A stretch of DNA of 64,000 nt from CBDCCV01 sp965215025 (GTDB lineage Bacteria > Bacteroidota > Rhodothermia > Rhodothermales > Salinibacteraceae), in the NCBI GenBank assembly GCA_965215025.1, contig CBDCCV010000002.1, positions 1,798,001 through 1,862,000 of the forward strand. Direction: 5' to 3'. This document shows positions 40,168-48,520 of this stretch, one piece after another. Within the stretch, counting starts at the first letter, position 1, and the number at the start of each line of letters is the position of its first letter. The position numbers and the translations under genes were made by a program. A model generated the notes under the pieces. The model did no database searches and was not told the origin of the DNA. It worked only from the letters and a program-made list of their open reading frames with translations.

Positions 40168-41102
40168 TCCCCCGCCTGCCGCCGGATAAAAACGTCGAAG
40201 CTCTGCCGCGCGAGGCTGCCGAAGACACCCGTGCCGCCCTCGACGTGCTCGATGAGGTTGGGGATCTCGCCGGGCGCGAGCGTCGAGCCGCCCTGCTGCA
40301 CCTGGAGCGAGCGCGTGAAGTCGTAGAGGTTATCGTCCAAGGCGTTGGCGCGCAGGCGGTTGGGGCCGTAGAAGGCCACGGCCAACCACGGCAACTCGAT
40401 GGTGAGCGTGCCGTCCGGGTTGGCCGCATAGTTGGCCTCGTTCAAGACGGGCGAGGCGCTGATGCGCAGGTCCTTGAGGTCGAGGTCGCCGTCGCGGTCG
40501 TTCTCGAAGAACTGCGCCACGAACGGCGTCAGTTCTTCTTCGAGGAGCGGGACGAGGAGCGACTCGACGGAGAGGACGTAGAAGGCCTGCTCGCGCCCCG
40601 GATACCGGCTGCGCGTGACCGTGAGCGCCACCTGCTCTTCTTGCCGGTACGCCACCTCCTCGGCGCTCACGCCGACGACGCTGAACGTGTCCGGCACAAC
40701 CGTCGTGGCGGTGATGGTGGCGGCGGGGTCGCCGGAGGCCTGCGCGGGGATCTCTGCGCGCAGGCGGTAGCGCCGGAGCGGCTCGACGCGCACGCCCGGC
40801 ACCTCCGGCTCGTAGACGCCCACGCTGTCCGGGTCCTCGCGGTAGCGGTACACGGCCTCGGCGCCCTCGCCTTCCTCGTCCAAAAGTTCGATGATCACCT
40901 CGGCATCGCGGACGGCGAGCGCGTTGAAGTCGTACGTGCCCTCGAGCGGCGCCGTGCGGCTCAGGCGCACGTCCCCGAGCGCCTCGCCCGCGATCTGGTA
41001 GGCCTCGACCACGTACTGCCGCCCCTCGTCCTCGCCCCCTGACGAATCGCAGGCGGCCACCAGCAGAAGCAGCATCAGCAGGGGCGACAGCGGGTAGCGC
41101 AT
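40164..41102 (-). CDS. DUF4249 lipoprotein
   Basis: 312 residues from ATG 41102 with lipobox LLLLVAAC. The mature part begins with a beta domain (QYVVEAYQIAGEALGDVRLS, LAVRDAEVIIELLDEEGEGA) and contains YEPEVPGVRVEPLRRYRLRA, as in DUF4249. These lipoproteins are usually encoded beside a TonB-dependent receptor, as here (41295), and are thought to help it at the outer membrane, analogous to SusD. Substrate unknown. Confidence 0.75.
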   Translation of the reverse strand: MRYPLSPLLMLLLLVAACDSSGGEDEGRQYVVEAYQIAGEALGDVRLSRTAPLEGTYDFNALAVRDAEVIIELLDEEGEGAEAVYRYREDPDSVGVYEPEVPGVRVEPLRRYRLRAEIPAQASGDPAATITATTVVPDTFSVVGVSAEEVAYRQEEQVALTVTRSRYPGREQAFYVLSVESLLVPLLEEELTPFVAQFFENDRDGDLDLKDLRISASPVLNEANYAANPDGTLTIELPWLAVAFYGPNRLRANALDDNLYDFTRSLQVQQGGSTLAPGEIPNLIEHVEGGTGVFGSLARQSFDVFIRRQAGD

Positions 41103-41131
41103 GGCGTTTTTCTCCGTCCGTAAAAAACGTA

Positions 41132-41228
41132 GGGGAAGGAACTCCTCCTTTGAAGGGGGCCGGGGGGATGTAAAGAGGCCGCCAGCCAGCCTTGACATCC
41201 CCCTTGATCCCCCTGCAAAGGGGGGAAC
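41132..41228. repeat. Inverted pair of CATCCCCCTTGATCCCCC-type repeats
   Basis: The left part (CTCCTTTGAAGGGGGCCGGG, GGGATG) is the approximate inverse of the right part (GACATCCCCCTTGATCCCCC, TGCAAAGGGGGGAA). A single unit occurs at 27993-28026. The pair lies between the TonB receptor and the DUF4249 gene. Confidence 0.65.
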
Positions 41229-41294
41229 TCGCATTTCCGAACCGCTCTGACTCATCGAATCCTCGTCCCGCTCGCCGGTCGTCCGTCGTCTTTT

Positions 41295-43580
41295 TCAAAA
41301 CCGCAGCGTGAGCGCCACGTTGGGGAGCGGGATGGGGATCTGCGGGACCTCGTTGCGCTCGATGGTGTTGTCGTCGCGCGGCTCGTAGAAGTAGAACCAG
41401 ATGTTGCGGCGGCCATAGGCGTTGACGAGCTGGAGCTGAAGCTCGTAATCGGCCCATCCGAAAAAGCGGCCCTTTTTGCGCACGCCCAGGTCGAGGCGGT
41501 GGTAGGCCGGCAGGCGCGCGCAGTTGAAGCACGTGACGAAGCCCGTCTGCGTGCGTCCGGTGAGCGGCTCGTCCTGGAGCTTGAAGAGGCCGAGCACCTT
41601 GGTGGTGGCTTGGCCCGTGCCGTAGGTGAAGACGCCCGTGGCGCGCCACGTGGGCGCGAAGTCGTAGCTCAGGACCAGGCTCAGGTCGTGGCGGCGGTCG
41701 TACTTGGGCGGGAAGTAGCGGAAGTCCTCGAAGTCCTCGAAGCGGCGGCGCGTCTGGCTTAGGGCGTAGCTGACGAAGCCGCTCCAGGGGTCGTCCTCCG
41801 AGGCGTTCTCTTTGCGCAGAAAAAACTCGGCGCCGTAGGCGTAGCCCTCGCCAAAGCGGAAGGCCTCGGCGTAGTCGAGGCCGGCGAAGTCGGGCAGCTG
41901 CGGGTTGACCTCGAAGAGCTGGCGCATGGTGCGGTAGTACGCCTCCACGTCCACGCGGATGCCCGCCGGCACGGCGCCCAGGCCCAGCGGCAGCTCGACC
42001 TGCGGAAGCTCGGTTTTGAGGCCGAGAACGAACTGATCGCCGTACGAGGGGGGCACGCCATCGTTGGCGGTGAGCCAGATGTCGAAGGCGGAGAACAGCT
42101 CGCTGGAGACGAGCGTGAGGTACTGCGCGTAGCGGCCGTAGGTGGCTTGCAGGCGCACGTTTTCGGACGGGCGGTGCTCGACCGAGAGGCGCGGGTGCAG
42201 GCGGAAGAACCGGCCCTGCTCGTAGTAGCTCGCGCGCAGGCCGCCGGTGATCTCCCAGTCCGAAGCCGGCGCGTAGGTGTCCTGCACGTAGGCCGAGGCG
42301 TAGGGCGTGCTCACGCGCGGCGCGAAGGTCTCCTCGCCGTCGAAGCGGTTCTGGAGGCGGAAAGTGAAGCTGCCCGCGCGCGCGCCCAGGCCCAACGTGT
42401 GGCCGGCGCCCGCGTCCCACTCCGCATCGGCTTCGAGGGCGTAGTCCCAGACGTTGTTCGTCTGCTCGAAGTCCGTCCCGCTGATGGTGGCCGTGGGCGT
42501 GCTCTCGTAGCGCGAGGCCGTGGCCGAGAGCGAGGTGAAGAGGTCATCGGAAAAGGTGCGCAGCCACTCGGCCGTGAGCGTGCGGTTGCCGTAGGCCACG
42601 TCAAAGCGCGCCTCGCCCAGGAAGATGTAGTCGAGGCGGTCGCGCCCGGCGTAGCCCGAGAGCGCGAGGCGGTCGCGCGGCGAGGCATCGAAGGTGATCC
42701 TGCCGTTGAGGTCGTAAAAGGCGAAGCTCTCGGGGATGTCGTCCACGCCGGACTCGCGCAGGGCGTAGAAGAGCGGCTCGAGCGTAGAGCGGCGCGCGGC
42801 CAGCATCCACGTCCCCTTGGCGTACGGCCCCCCTGCCGAGGCGCGCGACGCCAAAAGCCCGGCGCTCACGCTGCTCTCTACCGCGTCCGGATTGCCGTCT
42901 TTGGAATAGATGTCCACCACCGAGCCGAGGCGCCCGCCGTACTCGGCCGGGTAGCCGCCCTTGTAGACGCGCACGTCGCCGATGGCGTCGGCGTTGAAGG
43001 TGGAGAAAAAGCCGAAGACGTGGCTCGGGTTGTAGACGGTGGCGCGGTCGAGGCGGATGAGCGTCTGCGCCGGGCTGCCCCCGCGGATGTAGAGGCCGCT
43101 CGAAAAATCCGACGCCGCCTTGATCCCCGGCAGAAGCTGCAAGGCGCGGAAGACGTCCGGCTCCAGGACCGTGGGCAGCTCCATGATCTCCTCGGGCGAC
43201 AGCTCGACCACGCCCACGTCCTGCGCCTGAGTGCGCTCGTCTTCGACAAAGACCTCGCCCGCGTCCAGATCGGTCGGCGCCAGGGCGAGGTCGAGGCGCC
43301 GCACCTCGCCGGCTTGGAGCGTCACCGCACGCCGCGCGCGTTCGTAGCCGAGATACGAGGCGGCGACGGTGTACGCGCCCGGCGCCAATCCGCCGAGGCG
43401 GTACGCGCCCTCGCCATCGGTGGCGACGCCGCCCGGCGCGTTCTCCAGGACGACGTTGGCCCCGACGAGCACCTCGCCCGTCTGCGCATCCGTCACCGCT
43501 CCACGGATGGAGGCTGCTTCCTGCGCAGACGCGGGCACGACATGCAGCGCCAGAAGGAAGACGAGAAGCAGACGCGGCAT
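41295..43580 (-). CDS. TonB-dependent outer-membrane receptor with carboxypeptidase-regulatory-like domain
   Basis: 761 residues from ATG 43580; signal peptide MPRLLLVFLLALHVVPASAQ. Residues about 25-110 are a CarboxypepD_reg-like domain (IRGAVTDAQTGEVLVGANVV, YTVAASYLGYERARRAVTLQ). The plug follows (VFRALQLLPGIKAASDFSSG, LYIRGGSPAQTLIRLD) and then a 22-strand barrel. There is no SusC-type length (about 1000), so it is a stand-alone receptor. The C-terminus ends in an aromatic strand (LPNVALTLRF), typical of outer-membrane insertion. Paired with the DUF4249 lipoprotein downstream. Confidence 0.9.
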   Translation of the reverse strand: MPRLLLVFLLALHVVPASAQEAASIRGAVTDAQTGEVLVGANVVLENAPGGVATDGEGAYRLGGLAPGAYTVAASYLGYERARRAVTLQAGEVRRLDLALAPTDLDAGEVFVEDERTQAQDVGVVELSPEEIMELPTVLEPDVFRALQLLPGIKAASDFSSGLYIRGGSPAQTLIRLDRATVYNPSHVFGFFSTFNADAIGDVRVYKGGYPAEYGGRLGSVVDIYSKDGNPDAVESSVSAGLLASRASAGGPYAKGTWMLAARRSTLEPLFYALRESGVDDIPESFAFYDLNGRITFDASPRDRLALSGYAGRDRLDYIFLGEARFDVAYGNRTLTAEWLRTFSDDLFTSLSATASRYESTPTATISGTDFEQTNNVWDYALEADAEWDAGAGHTLGLGARAGSFTFRLQNRFDGEETFAPRVSTPYASAYVQDTYAPASDWEITGGLRASYYEQGRFFRLHPRLSVEHRPSENVRLQATYGRYAQYLTLVSSELFSAFDIWLTANDGVPPSYGDQFVLGLKTELPQVELPLGLGAVPAGIRVDVEAYYRTMRQLFEVNPQLPDFAGLDYAEAFRFGEGYAYGAEFFLRKENASEDDPWSGFVSYALSQTRRRFEDFEDFRYFPPKYDRRHDLSLVLSYDFAPTWRATGVFTYGTGQATTKVLGLFKLQDEPLTGRTQTGFVTCFNCARLPAYHRLDLGVRKKGRFFGWADYELQLQLVNAYGRRNIWFYFYEPRDDNTIERNEVPQIPIPLPNVALTLRF

Positions 43581-43922
43581 AAGACGCAAGACAGTGCGGA
43601 GACGACGGCGAGGCGAGAAAGGCGCCGCGTATACCTGCACTTCCGAGAATATGATTCACCTGCGGCGCACCTGCATTGGTTAACAAACGATCACATCCCG
43701 GCCACCGATCAGCGGGTAGAGGCGCCTGCGAAAAGAAACGATCATGTAATGAGGAGGAGCATCGTTTGAGATCGGCGGCGAACGTTGGTTACGGCGTAAA
43801 CGCATCACGCGCTACTTCTCAGCTCTTGCAGTTGTACGTCTTCTTCTGTACGCCCTCTTTCCCTCGTCATCGCGTTCATCGCATCGGCTCTGCTGCTCGT
43901 CACAGGTTGCGACCAGGCTCCT

Positions 43923-45107
43923 TTGACGGCCCCGGAGGCGCCTCCGCCAGATCAAAACGTGAACGAGGACCCCTCCGTCACTCCGTTCGATCCGACGAGC
44001 AGCGACACGAGCGGCAGCGGCGATTCCGGCGTAGGCGTCGCCCTGCTCGCCGAAGGAGAAGACACGCCCTTCGGCTGCGCCATCAACACGCTCGACACCG
44101 AGGCGCCGGACGGGTATTCCACCTGGCGCATGGCGCTCTCGTTTCCCGAATCTGCCGTCGAAGAGGCAGACGGCGAGACGGTGCCGTTCCGCTTTGCTAT
44201 CCGTGCCGAGACGGACGACGGCTCAGAAGGCCCGCTCGTCACGCGCGTGCGCTGTCAGGTTCCACGCTCCGAGGAGGCCGTGCAGCGCATGGCGCAACGC
44301 ATCGAGGAGGGCCTCGAGCGGAGGTTTGATAGAGACTACGACCTCGGCGGAGCGGGCGATGAGAGCGCCCTCCGGTTCCACACGATGCAAGAGGAATGCG
44401 TCTCGCCAAGCCAGGACTGCTGGGACGAAGGCGTTGTTGTGACGGCGCCCGCCCCGGAGAATGACCCGCCGCCCCTGCCCCCGAACGACATTCCCCCCGC
44501 GCCCGACCCGGACACCCCCGGCGACAATGAAGACGGCAACGGTGGCGGCAGCACACCGCCCCCCGGCACGGAGAACTGCCAGCGCGCGGGGATGAACCGC
44601 TACCTCGACCCGGACCACCCCGACGATCCCACCCCCTACCGCGTCCCCGAGGCCGACGAAGGCTGCGAAGGCGGCAATCCTTCGCCGCCGTCTTATGCCC
44701 CTGAAGGCGTAGACGAGGACCTCTACGACAGCATGAATGAGAAGGAAAAAGAGCTATGCTGGCAAAGTCCCGGTCAATGCTGGAGAGTGGGGAGTTATGC
44801 TCAGTGGGCCTTAGAATGGGCCAATCAGACGGGGCTGGAAGGCGCTGGCAACGGTCCACAGGACGCCGTTCGTCATGCAGCATGGAGTGCCACGATAACG
44901 CTTGCCTTCGGCGCTAAAGACGCTGAGAAATGGACCGACGCTCATGAATGGGATTCCGCCAGCGAGGACCAGACCGTCATGGATCAGCACAATAATGCTG
45001 TCGGACGTAGAATAGGTTCTCGAGTAGAGTACCGAAGCGAAATAGAAGATGAAGTCATGGAGGCTTATGAGAATGGAGACCTGTGCACCGGCTTATCGGA
45101 CTGCTAA
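43923..45107 (+). CDS. Lipoprotein-type carrier with C-terminal DUF6973-like domain (candidate polymorphic toxin)
   Basis: A canonical start gives TTG 43923, but the same frame upstream encodes a lipoprotein signal (SLVIAFIASALLLVTGC, lipobox VTGC) whose first codon would be GTA at 43848; no ATG, GTG or TTG exists between the stop at 43797 and 43923. The mature protein has an acidic N-terminus, a beta domain of about 150 residues, a Pro/Asp/Gly stalk (PPLPPNDIPPAPDPDTPGDN), the linker MNRYLDPDHPDDPTPYRVPE and a C-terminal tip (NGPQDAVRHAAWSATITLAF, AHEWDS, DQHNNAVGRRIGS) resembling DUF6973. GC falls after the linker. A small lipoprotein gene overlaps the 3' end. Toxin function is inferred from layout. 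Confidence 0.6.
   Translation: MTAPEAPPPDQNVNEDPSVTPFDPTSSDTSGSGDSGVGVALLAEGEDTPFGCAINTLDTEAPDGYSTWRMALSFPESAVEEADGETVPFRFAIRAETDDGSEGPLVTRVRCQVPRSEEAVQRMAQRIEEGLERRFDRDYDLGGAGDESALRFHTMQEECVSPSQDCWDEGVVVTAPAPENDPPPLPPNDIPPAPDPDTPGDNEDGNGGGSTPPPGTENCQRAGMNRYLDPDHPDDPTPYRVPEADEGCEGGNPSPPSYAPEGVDEDLYDSMNEKEKELCWQSPGQCWRVGSYAQWALEWANQTGLEGAGNGPQDAVRHAAWSATITLAFGAKDAEKWTDAHEWDSASEDQTVMDQHNNAVGRRIGSRVEYRSEIEDEVMEAYENGDLCTGLSDC
44586..44649 (+). repeat. Linker repeat L1 (inside the full-length gene)
   Basis: Encodes AGMNRYLDPDHPDDPTPYRV. It matches L3 at 46959-47022 at 60 of 64 positions, and its core is shared with L2 at 45484-45536. It marks the junction between the stalk and the exchangeable tip. 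Confidence 0.85.
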
Positions 45108-45438
45108 GACGCTGGCTTTTACCTTCTTCTTTGTCGCATTCGCCTTCTTCTACGGGTGCGGTTCGGAAGGAACTGATGTGACCGTTAAGAACGATGGGAC
45201 TGATACAGTTCGTAGCGCGACCCTGCACGTCACCGGCAATACTTACACTATCGGAGACATCCCGCCTGGCGGGTCACGGTCGGTGAGTGTCGCCGTAGAA
45301 GGAGAGTCCCACGTGGAGCTTTCACACGGTCAGGGCAGGCGCTTCGTGTTCGACGTATACCTCGAACCTGGATACGGGGGAAGGATCGATGCTGTCATCA
45401 CTTCTGACTCTATCATAGCTGTGGATCAGGACTTCTGA
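45067..45438 (+). CDS. Small lipoprotein, candidate immunity protein
   Basis: 124 residues from ATG 45067, overlapping the upstream gene by 41 bases in a different frame. TAKTLAFTFFFVAFAFFYGC is a lipoprotein signal. The mature part of about 90 residues is a beta sandwich-like sequence (VTVKNDGTDTVRSATLHVTG, IGDIPPGGSRSVSVAVEGES, VFDVYLEPGYGGRIDAVITS). Overlap with, and position directly after, a variable tip domain are what is expected of an immunity gene; anchoring to the envelope would fit a tip acting there. No family match is recognised. Confidence 0.55.
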   Translation: MRMETCAPAYRTAKTLAFTFFFVAFAFFYGCGSEGTDVTVKNDGTDTVRSATLHVTGNTYTIGDIPPGGSRSVSVAVEGESHVELSHGQGRRFVFDVYLEPGYGGRIDAVITSDSIIAVDQDF

Positions 45439-45483
45439 GACGGTAAGCGCCGAGCAGTGCTACAGTCACACGACCGCTCACGT

Positions 45484-45536
45484 CCTCGACCCCGACGACC
45501 CCACCCCCTACCGCGTCCCCGAGGCCGACGGCTGCG
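45484..45536 (+). repeat. Linker repeat L2 (head of the orphan tip module)
   Basis: Encodes VLDPDDPTPYRVPEADGCDD, matching LDPDHPDDPTPYRVPEADEG of L1. The frame is open back to the stop of the preceding gene without any start codon, so the module begins at the linker, as in displaced polymorphic-toxin cassettes. Confidence 0.8.
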
Positions 45537-45586
45537 ACGACGGCGGCGGCGAGGCCGACGTCTGGCCGCCGGCCACGCCCAGCGAG

Positions 45587-46231
45587 GTGATGGACCACAT
45601 CCGCGAGGAGTGCCCTGGCGTTGACTTCCCCTTGGAAAACGATCCTTTCAAGTTCAAAGGCTATTTCCAAGCGAGTGTGCGTAAAACGCTTAATGCCAGG
45701 AGAAACAACCTCAACAACTACGTTCAAGACGAGAAAGGCTTCGGCGGGTCTTCGCGTCATCCGCAGCTTACCAATCTGACGGACGGATACGCAGAGGGGT
45801 TCAGGGTTGACGGCGAGCATGTTCCTGGCATTGTCACCTCGATCATGGAGGTGAAGTTTAGTGGAGACATCTCTGGTGCAATCGTGCTCAACCAATCGAG
45901 AACACACATCAATGACTTAGCAAAGGTGTACGACCTGACCCCCACGGGCGACGTTGACTACGCGCCCACTTACGTCCTTGTCTCCAACTCGCAGTACCAT
46001 GACGTGGAAGGCCTCGGCCGCTACGGCGAGGGCCAAGAGAACGATCTACCGGCGTACGCCAAGAACCGAGGCGTAAACATGATGCACCTTCGCATGACCA
46101 AAGACCCCGCTGGTAATTTCTACCTCGAAGGCGACTTCCTCGGCTCGCCGGCAGACGTGTTTAGCTGGTTCCAAGACGTAGTCTCGGACGAGAAAATACC
46201 GTTCGAGGTATCGTGCTCGAAGGAGAACTGA
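45587..46231 (+). CDS. Orphan tip module, PD-(D/E)XK-like nuclease candidate
   Basis: The first possible start is GTG 45587, but the frame continues upstream through linker L2, so the annotated part is probably the displaced C-terminal domain of a carrier protein. In 214 residues, RVDGEHVPGIVTSIMEVKFS has the D-(x)n-E-x-K pattern of PD-(D/E)XK nucleases, followed by a helix with Gln (GAIVLNQSRTHINDLAKVYD) and the strand TYVLVSNSQ. No signal peptide. A cytoplasmic-looking partner gene follows at 46292. Likely silent unless recombined behind the carrier at 44.6 kb. Confidence 0.55.
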   Translation: MMDHIREECPGVDFPLENDPFKFKGYFQASVRKTLNARRNNLNNYVQDEKGFGGSSRHPQLTNLTDGYAEGFRVDGEHVPGIVTSIMEVKFSGDISGAIVLNQSRTHINDLAKVYDLTPTGDVDYAPTYVLVSNSQYHDVEGLGRYGEGQENDLPAYAKNRGVNMMHLRMTKDPAGNFYLEGDFLGSPADVFSWFQDVVSDEKIPFEVSCSKEN

Positions 46232-46291
46232 GCGCCGAACGCCAGCGAAGAGCTTCGCCGTCACTGCGCAACACGCAAGCATCTACGTGAT

Positions 46292-46933
46292 ATGGGCATC
46301 TACGCAAACGCCTATCGTCTGCCACTCGGCATAGCGGTCGACTGGCTTGCGGTGCGCACGCGCTTCCAGGATATTGACGTAGATCACCACGAGCTACTTG
46401 TGCCGCATCACAACTGCTGGCAGCCGACCCCGAACAAGCCGCCACGCGATCTGTACATGAGCCGCATGGATTCGAGAGTTCTCGACGTGATGACAGGCGC
46501 ACATCACGGCCCGCCAACAGCAATGTACAGGCTGTTCCAGACCAAAGAACAAGATGACGACCCGCGCGCCTGGGCAGCTCTCGGTGCGCGCTTGGTCGGC
46601 TGGCCGAAGGACAAGCTTCCGCTCGTGCAGGGAGCGGATGCATACCCGCCCCGCTACACGCTTCCGCAGGAGATCGAGATGATCTGCGACACGCTGGCGC
46701 AGATGACGCCGGCGCAGATGCGGGAGCAGTTCGACCGGGCCGTCGCGGACAGCCGGTCCGAGGAAGCCGTACGCCGATGGGCGCGGCTCGGCTACGAGGG
46801 AGAAGCCTACAAGGGGTACGAATCAGAAAAAGAAGAGGCGCACGAGGCCGCAGTGAACCTGCTGTTGAACATGAGGCAGTTCTACGAGGCGGCGCTGAAG
46901 GAAAGGCAGATCGTCATCCACGACATGCGGTGA
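46292..46933 (+). CDS. DUF1877-like protein, candidate immunity protein of the orphan tip
   Basis: 213 residues without signal peptide. The start MGIYANAYRLPLGIAVDWLA resembles DUF1877/YfbM proteins, and LFQTKEQDDDPRAWAALGAR, YPPRYTLPQEIEMICDTLAQ, MTPAQMREQFDRA and NLLLNMRQFYEAALKERQIV continue in the same style. It begins 60 bases after the nuclease-like module. A cytoplasmic partner would suit a nuclease, while the first pair has a lipoprotein partner. The immunity role is inferred from position. Confidence 0.6.
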   Translation: MGIYANAYRLPLGIAVDWLAVRTRFQDIDVDHHELLVPHHNCWQPTPNKPPRDLYMSRMDSRVLDVMTGAHHGPPTAMYRLFQTKEQDDDPRAWAALGARLVGWPKDKLPLVQGADAYPPRYTLPQEIEMICDTLAQMTPAQMREQFDRAVADSRSEEAVRRWARLGYEGEAYKGYESEKEEAHEAAVNLLLNMRQFYEAALKERQIVIHDMR

Positions 46934-46958
46934 GGCTGCCGCGAAGCTCTGCCTACGT

Positions 46959-47022
46959 GCGGGGATGAACCGCGCGCTCGACCCGGACTACCCCGACGAT
47001 CCCACCCCCTACCGCGTCCCCG
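46959..47022 (+). repeat. Linker repeat L3 (stub of a third module)
   Basis: Encodes GMNRALDPDYPDDPTPYRVP, nearly the same DNA as L1 (60 of 64). It is followed by only a few codons before sequence belonging to the convergent gene at 47034, so the rest of the module is lost. It marks the right edge of the array. Confidence 0.8.
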
Positions 47023-47033
47023 GCGGGGCTTCG

Positions 47034-47327
47034 TTATCCGTCCTGCTCCCGGTGCCAGTCGTAGAGCGCGCGGTGCTTGACGGCCTCGCCAAAGACGCAC
47101 AGCCCCGCGTTCAAGACGACGAGGCTGAGCGCCCCGGCCGCCACCCACTGCCAGGCCGCGCGCCCCTCGCCCTTCATCAGCGTGGCGTGGCCAAGGAGGC
47201 TTGCGCCCGTGCCCACGCCCAAAAGACCCAGCGGCGCAAAGCGTTTCCAAGTGCTCAGGTGTGCTTTCGCGCGTTCGCGTGCGTGCATGTTCATGTGTTC
47301 GGAGCTTCTGTTCGAGGCTTCGTTCAT
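47034..47327 (-). CDS. Small membrane protein
   Basis: 97 residues from ATG 47327 (MNEASNRSSEHMNMHARERA). Two hydrophobic segments: FAPLGLLGVGTGASLLGHAT and WQWVAAGALSLVVLNAGLCV, with a charged C-terminus (GEAVKHRALYDWHREQDG). The orientation is opposite to the toxin array, and the gene lies 45 bases before the GDPD gene's stop region on the same strand. No family recognised. Confidence 0.55.
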   Translation of the reverse strand: MNEASNRSSEHMNMHARERAKAHLSTWKRFAPLGLLGVGTGASLLGHATLMKGEGRAAWQWVAAGALSLVVLNAGLCVFGEAVKHRALYDWHREQDG

Positions 47328-47372
47328 CGGCTTAGCGTGGACACCCCAACACCCAAGCACGCGCGCACGTTC

Positions 47373-48299
47373 TCACTCGGCGAGGAAGCGTTGGCCCCGG
47401 TCGGGGTAGTCGGTGATCAGCCCGTCCACGCCGAGTGCTCTTAGGCGGCGCATGTCTTTAGGCGCGTTGACGGTCCACGGGACGAGGCGCATCCCGCGCG
47501 CGTGCACGGCCTCGACCATGGCCGCGTCCACGGCCTCGTGGTTCGGGCTGTAGATGGCCGGCACGAAGCCGAGCGCCGCGACGTTCTCTGCCACCGCCGG
47601 CGCGCGTTCTTTCGTCACCAAGAGCGCCAGCGCCACGGACGGGTCGATCTCCCGCATGGCCCGCAGCGTGCGCGGGTCGAACGACTGCACCACGGCGCGC
47701 GCGGTGACGCCCCCCTCTTCTAGCACGTCGTACAGGAGCCGCGCAAACACCTGCGGCTCGGGATGCCACACGCCGTCGCCTCCGGGCGTGGACTTCGTCT
47801 CGATGTTGTAGAAAACCGGCGGGCGGCCCAGCTCCCGCGCGTACGCCTCCGCCTCGGCGATGACTTCGCTCAGGAGCGGCTTCCGCGCGGGCGTGGGCTG
47901 CTGCTCCGGGAAGCGCGGGTGCCCACGCCGGCCGCAATCGTAACGGGCGATCTCGGCGTAGGACATCCGGTAGAGGTTGTGCTGGCGCTCCTCCCCTTCC
48001 GGCACCGGCGCGCCCGAGGGCAAGGAGCAGATCGCCGCCGCCATCCACGGCTCGTGCGAGACGACGACCTGCGCGTCCGCCGAGATCACCACGTCCATCT
48101 CCAGCGTCGTGACGCCGAGTTCGAGCGCGCGCCGGAATGCCGGCAGCGTGTTCTCGGGCACGAGGCCGCGCGCGCCGCGATGCCCTTGCAGATCGAAGCT
48201 TTTTTCTTTTCTCACTCCGCCCTCGCCACCCGTAGCGCAGCCGAAGAGCGCCGCAGCGCCGAGCACGACGGCAAGGGGCGGCCAGGCCGTTGCGCTCAT
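47373..48299 (-). CDS. Glycerophosphodiester phosphodiesterase, lipoprotein form
   Basis: 308 residues from ATG 48299 with lipobox AALFGC. The GDPD TIM barrel is clear: LQGHRGARGLVPENTLPAFR (His and Arg of the active site), LEMDVVISADAQVVVSHEPW (Glu, Asp, His) and late SFDPRTLRAMREIDP, VPWTVNAPKDMRRLRALGVD, GLITDYPDRG. It hydrolyses glycerophosphodiesters to glycerol-3-phosphate and alcohol in the envelope. An upstream in-frame ATG at 48485 would remove the lipoprotein signal. Confidence 0.92.
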   Translation of the reverse strand: MSATAWPPLAVVLGAAALFGCATGGEGGVRKEKSFDLQGHRGARGLVPENTLPAFRRALELGVTTLEMDVVISADAQVVVSHEPWMAAAICSLPSGAPVPEGEERQHNLYRMSYAEIARYDCGRRGHPRFPEQQPTPARKPLLSEVIAEAEAYARELGRPPVFYNIETKSTPGGDGVWHPEPQVFARLLYDVLEEGGVTARAVVQSFDPRTLRAMREIDPSVALALLVTKERAPAVAENVAALGFVPAIYSPNHEAVDAAMVEAVHARGMRLVPWTVNAPKDMRRLRALGVDGLITDYPDRGQRFLAE

Positions 48300-48520
48300 C
48301 TTTCGGGGAGGAAAAGATGGGTTTCTAATACGGTTTTCACGCTGCGCGAAGGTATCGGCTAAACCACGCCACCACAAGCGTTTGCAAGAAAGTAACCTGG
48401 GCGCCGTTTCCTGGCGATTGAGCGGCCTCTGCCGTATCATGCCTTGATAACGCCGCGTCGCCCAAGCGGCTCTTTTCACGCGCAAGCCGGCCCGCCTCTT
48501 TTCCGAACCCCCGCACCCCG

